64,000 bases of DNA from Vitis vinifera (Eukaryota > Streptophyta > Magnoliopsida > Vitales > Vitaceae). The stretch lies in the NCBI RefSeq assembly GCF_030704535.1, contig NC_081808.1:22943501-23007500 (forward strand), in the 5' to 3' direction. The notes below the pieces were generated by a model. It made no database searches and was not told the origin of the DNA. It worked only from the letters and a program-made list of their open reading frames with translations. Position 1 is the stretch's first letter. Each line of letters opens with the position of its first letter. Positions 24,605 through 35,056 of the stretch are shown piece after piece. Made by a program: the position numbers and the translations under genes.

Positions 24605-24654
24605 CTTCTTCTTCTTCTTCTTCTTCATTATTATTATTATTATTATTATTATTT
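24605..24654. repeat. (CTT)n(ATT)n compound microsatellite
   Basis: About seven CTT units pass directly into about nine ATT units. It lies upstream of the solitary citrate-binding protein exon. Confidence 0.85.
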
Positions 24655-25229
24655 TGAGTTTCAAAATTAGCACTTCATATTATACTTATCAAACTTAAAG
24701 CTGTGAGCATTTCTGGGTGGTGTTCTCATTTTATATAGGGATAACTTGAAGCAGACGTGACCTTTTCTCTCTCTAGTAGCGCACCCAAATTTTAGTATGG
24801 CTTTCAAAGAGGACATTGATTAAAAGAATCCAAAAAAAAAAAACCTCTATTCGAATCATTTTACAGTATCATGGAGGAGTTTGTCAATAAGATTCTCGTC
24901 ATAGACTAAATGAGAGGCATTAACAAATTCTTTGATGCCCATTTCGTGGTGTGTGAACATGTGTCAAACATCTACAAATCGACAAATATTTTGACCAACT
25001 TTTCCAAGAGACCTCCGGGGAAGGTCACTTGGCACATGGGCACCCCACCTTCATCCTAATTTATTTTTCTAGAATCCAATAAGCCCTCTACTATGTTTTG
25101 TTTTTTTAAGAATAAAGTAGTTGCTTCAATGAGATCATAAAACATATTCTTTATTTTACATACTTTTCAGAAGTACTAAAGCAAATTATATATGATCAAG
25201 CATTAAGGGGAGGTGCAACGCCAAGTTCA

Positions 25230-25960
25230 CGGGTGAGGGTTCTAAGTTCTAACCTTGACTTATACCACCAATATAAAATTTGGATTAGTTAGAAATATGT
25301 GATGGTCATGGGAGTTGGTGAAAGAATAGCGACTAATACATGTTATTTATTGAAGACGACAAGAAATATGTGGGAATATACTCTTTTAAGGAGCTATCAA
25401 TATGAAGTTGGACCGCTAACAATTGTGTCCGATGTTATAAGATGCTTCAAATGAGCCTCCTCATAGGTTTATATAGAGCCTAGGAAGCTTATGAAAACTA
25501 CTATACTTAGTTATTGATAGGAAGAGTGTGTAAAGTTCTAGAATACCTAGAGATGTCTACACATATCTACACTATGGTAGAAGGCATAAGAAGAGTCCAA
25601 GGCTTTCTAGAGATCTCTTATACATAGGTTTGTATATAAAATTGTGTAAGGTGTTTTAGAATATTCCTGATTTATAAGAAACCTTCCAAAGTTCCAAAGA
25701 GTTCCAATGGTACCTATAAATAGGTGAGGGTCTCATTTGGTCAAGACACTAAGTAAGTGAGTTCCAAAATACTTGTAAAACTTCCTTTGAGCAATAAAAC
25801 TTTCATTCTTTAACTGTTCCTTATTACATCCTCTAATCGGGTGCATTTTAGCCTAGCAAATTAAGCAATGGGAGTAAGGCTGACTTAGCAAAATCAAGTG
25901 TCTTAACTTGTCTAAGTGCCGCACGAGAATACTAAGTCCGTGACATCGAGCTGTTAAATC
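25230..25960 (+). mobile_element. Possible solo LTR
   Basis: This stretch has LTR-like order: a TATA box (CTATAAATAGGTGAGGGTC near 25710), a polyadenylation-type AATAAAAC near 25794, and a GTGACA end near 25950. No coding part adjoins it. Borders and target duplication were not found. It lies between the solitary exon and the pseudogene of the citrate-binding cluster. It is a fossil of unknown family. Confidence 0.3.
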
Positions 25961-26104
25961 CATGAACTAGGGACATACATCACACAGAAATGCCTGGTTC
26001 GAAAAATTCATAGCTAGTGAATTATTACTTTCCTTCTTCCATTAATAAAACATATTTTAAACCAAGACATGAACTTCATTGAAGAACATCCACATCATTT
26101 CAAT

Positions 26105-26895
26105 CACATTTTCTCAAAACCGTAATGCCTTTCCACCTAGACTCCATGTAATATGAATCCTCATTCTGTGCATAGACACCACATTTGAAGGCATGAGATG
26201 TGCCCCACGGCCATCTGCCTCTAACTTGAGAACCCCATCAATGAAAACCTATACTTTCCCAGCATCAACATCATGGATCACATTTAGCCTGAACCACTCG
26301 TTGTACATATCTGGAACCAGAGCCGGACCCATGTAGTACATAAGTGAACCATTGTAGACTCTAAGCATTAGTGTTGTGGCATGAGGAGTACTTGGCCCGA
26401 AAACCTGCGTGATGCATACCCCTGTTGTGCCGTATGGCACGTACGCATATCCTTCAAATTGCCAAACACCCGAAGAATAGTTGTATCCTTGAGAGTAGAA
26501 TTAACAGAATACAAGCATGTGTTGAAACCAATAACAGAATAGCAACTTTAAGTTTGTGTATTAGTTGTACAAAAGATGATGAGTGGGGAGGCAGATTGTG
26601 TAGTTTGGCATAGCTTACTAGTATAGCAATTTCAGTACGAGGCTTTGTTTGGCTGGTAAGGGTATGAGGTTTATCTGTGGAGAACACCCACAGCTTGTGA
26701 ACTCCATATGAAGCTGTACAGCCGATCTTCCGGCACATTGTAGGGTTTCTGAATGTGATAGTATGATCGATTTGGTGGAAGGTAGATGAATCCTTCAGTA
26801 GGATCAATGGGTCCCCAGGCACTGGCTTTGTTTATAATGGAATGAAGAACAAAGCAAAATAGAAAGAAGGCCAATGAGTGGAAAAAACAAGTCAT
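26105..26895 (-). pseudogene. Citrate-binding protein-like pseudogene
   Basis: Both exons of the cluster's gene type are recognisable. Exon 1 starts MTCFFHSLAFFLFCFVLHS and runs to about 26620; exon 2 lies at about 26495-26105. Exon 1 shifts frame between RLYSF and GVHKLWVFSTDKP. In exon 2 the conserved KVY has become KV-stop near 26241, and the frame shifts again after ADGRG. The exon 2 acceptor is also altered compared with the intact gene. The C-terminal MESRWK match is still readable in another frame. With at least three lesions no full protein can be made. Confidence 0.85.
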
Positions 26896-26899
26896 TTTT

Positions 26900-28878
26900 T
26901 CATGAAGGGAGCGGAGACGATGATAGAAATGCTATGAACTAATGAATAGAGGGATGAATGGGAGGATATTTAAATTGAATTTCAACTTTGACAATTTTGA
27001 TATATTCCTTATTTTCCCTTTCATGAATTGTCTTATCTGATTTATTCCTAAGAAAGAACGAAAAAACTGAACAGTACTGGTAGCTCTGCTTGTTGATAAA
27101 GAAATCGTTTGCTGGCAGCTATGCTTGCCCATGGCTGAATTTCTCACCCTTATTCCATCTCCCATATTTTAGTAGACACATATTCTCTTTTCCTATTTGT
27201 TTACTGGGCAAGAACAGCCAAGCATACCGCCATCATGGTGATAAAAAGTATTTGTCATCTTTCACTAAGATGAGAACCAAAGCATAGCCTTCCAAGCTCT
27301 GATCCTGGGGAAACAAGAACAACCTTTTAATGAATGATTCTGCAAAATGCATAACAGCCCTGGTTGTGCCTTCCACAGCTTCAGAGTTCTAAGGGGGGTG
27401 AATGGAAGCCAAGAAAAGAAGGCAACTGATAATATGAACAAGGCCAGATGTAGGCACATCATGGGTTCTTGGATCAATAGTTGCAATAGTCCTAGCAAGA
27501 CAACCAAAAACTCAACTGAGAACCATCTATTTGGTTCAATTCAACTAAACTGTGGACAGCAACAGACAAACATGACCTGTTTCATTTCTGCATTGCAATT
27601 TTTTTTATCACGGGGTCTAAACTTGGTCAGCCAAAACCATGATTAGAAACTAGGAATAGTTGTAGGAACAAAATCCAAACAAACCAACATAAAAGTTTGA
27701 TTGCATCAGCAGTGGGTGATTCAATCATTCAAGTGATATAGATGCAATTTCATTGAAAACGACAAGGGAGAAATGTCGCATGTATTAAGCTGCAAAAAGA
27801 AACACCGACATAAATTTGTACATTGATATCAACAGATTTTTTATGTTTTGTCTCTCATCAACTTCCACTGCATATACATTTCTAATTTTGTTTAGTATCC
27901 CTACCTCAAAATGGGGACCAGGACTTAATCACGTCTCTACAGTGATAAGATGACAGTAAAGCATTCATGATGGTAAAAGGAAACAAAAGAGAGGATACCA
28001 CTGGCTGTAACAATAGAAGTAACAAGAAATAACTAACAATAGTTATCTTTCGAAATGAATCATTGTTAGAATACTACTATAGAATGTTTTGAGACTATTT
28101 TTAAAAATTCCTGGTAATACCTGACAATTTTCTAATCTGATAACCATATTACGTTTTCTCTGTATGAGAGATTATCCAGGCATTAATTCAAGTGAGAGTG
28201 GACTAAAATCCCTATGCATTTACATATTACATGATTCATAAGGTTGCATATGGTGTATCATTGGGCTGTGGGAGACATAATGAGAGAGCAATCTTCAGGA
28301 TTCCAGCCCAAGGAACTGACGACATCTACAGAATGCCATCACATGTATCATATTCTTAAGGATACATACTGTGCATTATGAGGTTTGTGGGTGGTAACTA
28401 TTATATTCTTCCCCGCACTACCAGGAACATAAGAAAACCTAACAATTTTCAGAGTTCTGGTTAATGGGAACTGTGAACAGCAATGAACACCACAACCTGT
28501 TCAATTTTGTAATGATGGACCAATTGAGTTTTTTTTGTTATGCTTTCTGGTAACACAATTTGGAAGGTGTCAGGTCACAGGTTCTAAACTCGGTCTATCA
28601 GGGCTGCAATAGGAAATGGTAAGTAAACAAATCCAAATAAATGCAGACCTGAATTCTGATTATGAAGCTGCATAACAGAGAGACAACTGAGATAGGCTTT
28701 ATTGTTATTTCAACCAGATAAAGCAACAGCCACATAATTCCAAATCACCAGAATTTTCTATGTTCTTCCTCCCTAACCACTTCCATTATATGCACTAAAA
28801 TCAAACATTTCAAACATCTTGCTCATATCTGGGCCTCAAATCAAGTGAGGCAAGAGCAGCTAGGGGACCACAACTTGC
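26900..28878. other. Spacer between citrate-binding and CAD clusters
   Basis: No gene is recognised. Segments near 27540-27700 and 28450-28660 resemble each other (GTGGACAGCAACAG / GTGAACAGCAATGA, GGTCTAAACTTGGTC / GTTCTAAACTCGGTC), which suggests an old duplication. A weaker echo lies near 32570, downstream of the collapsed CAD copy. These may be remains of CAD 3' flanks. Confidence 0.4.
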
Positions 28879-31426
28879 CTACTGGGACAAGGAGTTTGCG
28901 ACATCTATCACAAACCGGTACTTGACATCAGATTTGGAAAGCCGCTTCATGGCCGTGTTAATGTAGTCCATCTGGATCAGCTCAATGTCTGCAGTAATAT
29001 TGTGTTTTGCACAAAAGTCTAGCATTTCCTGTGTCTCTTTAATCCCTCCTATGTCACTTCCCCCAATGAGCTTCCGCCCTGTGAGTGTTGCAGTGAAATG
29101 GAACATGTTAAAAGACATTAATAAGCATGACTGGAAAAAGTTCTGGGTAAAGTTCTCTAAAGTGGAGGGTGTTTTCACTTATGTAGCTTACCCATAACTA
29201 ATGGGAAGATAGGCAGTTCCAGGGGTTTATCAGGCAAGCCCACAGTGATCAATTTTCCATTCAGCTTCAGCATGGCAAGGAGAGGACCCAGGGAATGAAT
29301 TGCAGACACTGTATCGATGATGTAGTCCATAGTACCCAGAGCCGCCTGGACAATAGAAGTAAAAAACAACTGTTGTTTGAATCCATATTTAATTAGCAGT
29401 CAAATTTAACTTTTAGGTGCTGATTTTTGTCAAATGATAAATCACCACAATGGAAACCACATGCAGATAATTCTATGTCTTAATTTGGGATGAATGAGCT
29501 TGGTTGAAAATAGATTTCCCCTGTATCTTCAGTTATGACTGAAATAAATAAATTTGGCCTCCCATTAGGGCTGCCAATGGAACAAGTCTAACAAAAAACA
29601 ACCTAATATAATCCAACTAAATCAAGATATGATGCACCGCGTGCTGAGTAAAAGTTCCCAATGTAATGTAGGTACCATCAGACTAATATTTGCTTAGATC
29701 TCTATTACAATTCTACTGAATTTTTAAAAGCAAACCTCTGCCATACCTGCACTTTTTCAGGGTTGGTGGAAACAAGGAAACAATCAGCCCCAAGTTTGTT
29801 AATCGCTTCATCCTCCTTGTTTGGCGAGGTACTAATAACAGTAACCTTAAGTCCAAATGCCTTGCCCAATTTCACGGCAACATGACCAAGCCCACCAAGT
29901 CCTGCCACTCCCAAATGTTTGCCTGGCTCGGTCATTCCATAGTATTTCATTGGGCTATACACTGTTATTCCAGCACAAAGTAGCGGTGCCCCTGCATCTA
30001 AGGGCATGTTATCAGGAATGCGGAGCACATACCGCTGGTCAACAACCACTATATCGGAATAACCACCATAAGTCCTCGTCCCATCTTGAGAAGTGGAGTT
30101 ATAAGTAAATATCATACTGGGGCAGTAATTCTCCAAGTCTTGTTGGCAAGTCTCGCATGTCTTGCAAGAGCCCACTAAGACACCAACCCCAACTCGGTCA
30201 CCCATTTTGAATTTCTTCACATTATTTCCAAGTTGGATCACAATGCCAACAATTTCATGCCTGCACGAAAACATTCAAAAGTATTACCAATATGAGTTCC
30301 TTTAACATGCCTGAGGTTGGTTCGTCTTATTTTTAGTAACTTTCTCTTTTTCCATACAAAAATCTCTTACTCCAATTGAATTTTCTGCTATTTTCTATAT
30401 ATTTTTATCAAAACCAAAATCAAGGTGAAACCACATTGAAAACCTCATGCAACTTTGAATGCTTATACTTTTATGCACACATGCAGATCCATTTGCTGTG
30501 AATACACCGCATATATAGAAAAAACAAAAGAAGAACAGAAAGATGAAGCTATAAAGGCTTATTTACCTAGAGGCTCGCCCCAACCCACACACACCTATCC
30601 CCTCCTCAGTGTACGATACCTTGAATTCACATTTTGAGCTACCTCAACCATGTAGTCTCACACCCTTATTTTCCAACAAAGTTGGGCTGTGTTTGGTTCT
30701 GAAGGATAAGGAAAGCAGCCCAAAGGAAATGCAAGCAAAGGGGAAGGAATAAAATTTTCCTCCACCCTTTCCCAACTTTCCCCGCTTTCTTTTTAACATG
30801 GAAAACAGGGAGTTCTGAAAGCTACATTTTCTCCTAATTTCATCTTATTTCCAACCAATATATATATATCATCCATTTTTTTTTCCTTTCCTTCCTTCCC
30901 AAGATCCACACAGAGCACAAAGGTCATTATAAAATAAATATATGCTGCTTTCTTGAATCATAACGTCAGTTAACACAACCAAATGATAATAATAATAATA
31001 ACAACAAAATGTATCTTGAAATTAACATTAGAAAATGGTGGAAGAAGAGCATCATACCCTGGAACAATAGGGTACCTAGTGATCCCCCATTCATTCTTAA
31101 CAGAATGCAAGTCGGAATGACAAACCCCACAATAGAGGATCTTGACTGTGACATCCTCATCACCATTTTCTCTGCCAACCATACAAACAATATCTCAACA
31201 AATATTATTTGAACCAATTCTTCCAGATTAAAAACAGATAACATCAATTTTATATTCTTTGATGATGAATTCAAAAAGTTAAGCATACAAAGAAAAAGAA
31301 CCCATAACAAAAATGAAAGGAAAAGCACCTTCTTGAGAAATGGAATGGAGAGAGAGTCCCAGAGGGATCTCTCGCAGCCCAGCCAAAAGCCTTCTGTGGG
31401 TGTTCTTCTTCTGGGGATTTCACCAT
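28879..31426 (-). CDS. Cinnamyl alcohol dehydrogenase-like (CAD9/mannitol dehydrogenase type), copy 1
   Basis: Five exons, 31426-31329, 31171-31058, 30260-29747, 29345-29192 and 29078-28879, give 359 residues. Zinc-dependent medium-chain dehydrogenases of this group reduce aldehydes to alcohols with NADPH in the cytosol. The catalytic zinc ligands are C50 (CGVCH), H72 and E73 (PGHE), and C166. The structural zinc ligands are C103, C106, C109 and C117 ([16 protein letters not shown]). The nucleotide loop GLGGLG is at 191-196. The start [20 protein letters not shown] matches Arabidopsis CAD9-type and 'probable mannitol dehydrogenase' proteins rather than the main lignin CADs. Substrate cannot be told from sequence. 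A paralogue with identical exon sizes lies at 35057-37488, with a collapsed copy in between. Confidence 0.93.
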
Positions 31427-31528
31427 TTTCTCTGGGTTTTGGTATCAAAAACCTAGAATATGGTGCTGGTTTGTGGAGACCAAGCCTCTTAAAGTTGTGA
31501 TGATGGAAAGCTGCATGAAAGAGGAACT

Positions 31529-31539
31529 CTTTATTTATG
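31529..31539 (-). promoter_or_regulatory. TATA-like element of CAD copy 1
   Basis: The minus strand reads CATAAATAAAG about 105 bases before the start codon at 31426. Confidence 0.45.
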
Positions 31540-31797
31540 GCATTTATTCTGGATTCCATTAAGTCACAAAAATCCCAGGCTTATTTGACATAGAGGATAT
31601 GGTTGTTTGGTAGAATTCAAGGCTCTATTAATGCCAAAAAATTAGACAAAAAATAAAATAATATCATCAAGATATATGATTTTGTGGCAACGAGGTCCAT
31701 ATCAGCAAGAAAAAGAAATGTGTTTGGCAACTAGAAGAATGCTATGTCAAAATGGTAATGATAGGCAACACTAGGAATGAAGTAATGGCTTTCACAT

Positions 31798-31970
31798 CCC
31801 AAATTGCCTTCCCTTTTTCTCCCTCTTTATTCCTCAATCCACCCAAACGCTTTTCTTTGAATGGCTTTCACATCATGGTAGACAAAGGCATGGTGGTCCC
31901 TTTATTTGGCTGCCCAAATTGCCTTCCCTTTTTCTCCCTCTTTATGCCTCTATCCACCCAAACGCTTTTC
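31798..31970. repeat. 58-bp direct repeat upstream of CAD copy 1
   Basis: Positions 31798-31855 and 31913-31970 carry almost the same 58-bp sequence (CCCAAATTGCCTTCCCTTTT ... CCACCCAAACGCTTTTC), 115 bp apart and differing at about two bases. An ATGGCTTTCACATC stretch is also shared. The pair lies about 370-540 bp before the CAD copy 1 start and is a recent duplication in its promoter region. Confidence 0.85.
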
Positions 31971-31979
31971 GTTGATTTA

Positions 31980-32790
31980 TCCCTTTCTTTTCAAGGACAT
32001 CACATCATAATCCTATAAATCAGAGGACACACTTAAATCCTATCTTAATTCCTCATCTGTTATTTGAAAATAAAAAATTATCTTTTTAAGTGAAATTTCA
32101 TATGATATATAGGACTTTTAAAAGGAAAAAAAAAAAACTATCCATATACACATGAAAAAAAAATCTCTAAAAATAATTCAAATTTTATGCATTTTAAAAG
32201 GAAACATGGAAAATCAAAGGGTTTGATATATCGCAATTAAGGCAAAGCTGGGTAGTTTCTGTCCTATTGGTAACTTATTTTTCTTAAGGTATCTTCTGAT
32301 GCCTTGGTAAGCTTTGATTGCAGTAGATGCATGGGTAGGTTGAACCTTTAAATCTGGTTAGTTGCATTCTACAGCGGCTTTGTTGGCATCATCATCAACC
32401 CTAGCTACTATTTTACCCTTGAGTTCATTTCCATTAATGCTGTCATGTAATGTGGATACTGGTACACCTGCACACAAGAAAGTGGAGTTCTTGTGAAGCT
32501 GAAAAAGTAGGAGTTAGGGTGTGAACAGAACACTGTGGGCCTCATGGATCAACAGGGATGATCTTTGGACAGCAACAGAACACCAAATAAAGGGGTTTAT
32601 GGTATGGACAAAACTGTAGTTTTTAGGCGAAGTTGGTTTGAGTGGACACGGAAACACCACATATTTTCCATCTATGTCCATTAATCCCATTTCATGCATG
32701 TACTCAAATCAAGCATTTCAAGCTTATTTACTGTATATAGGCCTCAAAACAAAGGAGCCAATGGCATCTCACTAAAGGACCATGACTTGG
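31980..32790. other. CAD intergenic spacer
   Basis: No gene is seen. The right part resembles CAD 3' flanking DNA and leads into the collapsed CAD copy. Confidence 0.4.
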
Positions 32791-32794
32791 TTAC

Positions 32795-34434
32795 TACTTA
32801 CAGGATGATAAGGAGTTTCCCACATCGAGCACAAACCGGAACTTCACATCAGATTTAGCAAGGCGCTCCATGGCTGTGTTGATGTAGTCCATCTTAACAA
32901 AATGCAAATCAGAGTGGCAGACTCTACTGTACAGAGGATATTGATGGTAACATCCTCAGCAGCATTTGCTCTTAACTAGAATAAAATTTAGTAATAATTA
33001 TTGAGATAGTTTAGCCTAAACCTCGAGATTGGTTAGACTTGTTGTGCTAGCAAAAGCTTTGATGTCAATAATGTTAGTTCAAGAACACAAAGATAAAATA
33101 ATCACATATACGGTACACGAGGTTTAACGTGATTTGGCCAACCATGTCTACATCCACGAATGAGAGAGAATGATTCCACTATACAATAAAGAATATTACA
33201 GATGATAGAACCAAATACAACTATTGAGTTCCCGAAACATCACATGTTTCCTCACTCCTTGTATTCATACCTTACTACGAGTCCTCTAGCTCCACAGAGT
33301 ACCTCCAGTTTTTCCTCACATCTCTATCCACCTCATATAGTCTCTACAGGTCCATCTCCATCTCATAACTTTTTCCCCTCATGACCTATAATATTTATAG
33401 AGATATTTTCAACAACTTTCCTTATTGTATAAGGAAGTCTAATATTACAATAATATATCAACCTAGAAATATTCTATATAATATTCTTTACAAAAAAAAG
33501 AAATCTATACTAATTAGGAATTTGGGACACTTCCTAACAATCTCCACCTTGGACCAAATTTCATGAAGTTAATCTTCAAGCTCTCCATGACACAAACTTT
33601 TTGTTTCATACCACCACGAGAGAGCAATCGACTCCACTTTCAATGAAAATTCCTTTTGTTTTCATCTTGTGTGCTTTGTGATCTTTTACTCTTCTAGAAA
33701 TCTTCAACCCAAACTCTGATACCAGTTGTTGTGCCAGCGAAAGTTTTGATGCCAACAATATTAGTTCAAGAACATAAAGATAAAACAATCACATATACGG
33801 TACACGAGATTTTAATGTGGTTCGGTCAACCATGCTTACGTCCACGGATGAGAGAGAATGATTCCACTATACAATAGAGAATATTACAGAGGACAAAACC
33901 AAATACAACTATTGGGTTCCCAAAACATCACATGTTTCCCTACTCCTTGTATCCATACCCTATTACGAGCCTTCTCGCTCCACAAGAGTACCTCCCGTTC
34001 TTCCTCACATCTCTATCCACCTCGTATAGTCTCTACAGATCCATATTCATCTTATAACTTTTTCCCATCATGACCTAGAATATTTATAAAGATATTTCCA
34101 ATAACCTTCCTTATTCTATAAGGAATTCTAATATTACAATAATATATCAACCTAGAAATATTCTATATAATATTCTTTATAAAAAAAAGGAATTTATATT
34201 AATTAGGAATTTGAGACACTTCCTAACAAGACTAAGCTTGAAATTTTTATCAAGGTTTGGCCTAATTAATACAAATTTATTCATTCTCATCTTCCTCCAT
34301 TAGGAAAATAACATTTATAAAAGGGAAAAGAAAGCACCTTCTAGAGAAAGGAAAGGGGGAGAGGATCCCTGAGCATTTCTGGCAGCCCAACCAAATGCCT
34401 TTTGTGGGTGCACTTCCTCTGGGGGCCTGGCCAT
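32795..34434 (-). pseudogene. Collapsed CAD copy, split by a TRIM element
   Basis: Exon 1 (34434-34338; [19 protein letters not shown]) is 97 bp instead of 98: one base is missing after the AAR codons, which shifts the frame. Its GT donor is kept. Exons 3 and 4 are gone. At about 32975-32800, part of exon 2 (GTTACCATCAATATCCTCTG, then the decayed CHSDLH region) runs straight into exon 5 ([20 protein letters not shown]), so an internal deletion has fused them. A complete TRIM element (33040-34228) sits in what was intron 1. The copy is dead. Confidence 0.85.
33040..34228 (-). mobile_element. TRIM (terminal-repeat retrotransposon in miniature), looks structurally whole
   Basis: Two direct LTRs of about 500 bp (33040-33539 and 33727-34228) flank an internal region of only 187 bp. 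The element runs on the minus strand, TG...CA, starting TGTTAGGAAG. A primer-binding site TGGTATCAGAG lies two bases inside the 5' LTR (about 33724-33714). A purine-rich tract, AAGGTGGAGAT, directly precedes the 3' LTR. The 5-bp target duplication AGACT is at 33035-33039 and 34229-34233. It codes for nothing and would depend on another LTR element. The LTRs differ at roughly one base in ten by eye, so the insertion is not recent. Confidence 0.92.
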
Positions 34435-34439
34435 TTTTC

Positions 34440-35056
34440 TCTCAACAACCCTCCCATACAAGTAACAATGCAAAATGGAAAATGGAAATTCTAGAGCACC
34501 TAAAATGTTAGATTTGTGGGTTCAGTCTGGGGTTTGGCCATAGAAATTTATTTGCTGTGGATTATTGGTTAGTAATTGGGGGAAAAAGACAGCTCTGAGT
34601 GGGAATCTGTGGCGGGCTTTTCATAAAGGCATCTCCCTAAGAGTCTCCTTAATCAAATAATTTTCTTGTGCTCTTTAATATATTTTTAAAAAACCAAACC
34701 GAAAAGTAGGCAAAATGTATAAAAATACATTCATCTACACGTACGCCTACCCTTTTGGAGACTTACAAAAGATTATCTAACCATTTAAACTTTGAGGTGA
34801 TAATTAAACTTATAAAAATAATCTACCCTTATTGATAATTGAACTTTTGTTTCCGAAAATCAAAATTGTTCTTAAAAAATGTTTTCAAAAACATTGTCAA
34901 GTAGGGTCATGATCAATGGCGGAGAGGTGAGTTAGATGCAATGGATGTTTTGCTTATTATACTGAAACCATAACATTTCCAACTTATTTAATTTACACCA
35001 TGCCTCAAAACAAGGGGAGGCATGCAACAGCAGCTATACAAACTCCCATGCCTCGT
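34440..35056. other. Spacer between collapsed CAD copy and CAD copy 2
   Basis: AT-rich DNA without recognised genes. It holds the upstream region of the dead copy and the 3' UTR of CAD copy 2. Confidence 0.4.

Noticed and set aside
27265-27646. Reading frames of 80-99 codons between the citrate-binding and CAD clusters
   Set aside because: They show no domain similarity, and the region looks like duplicated 3' flanking DNA.
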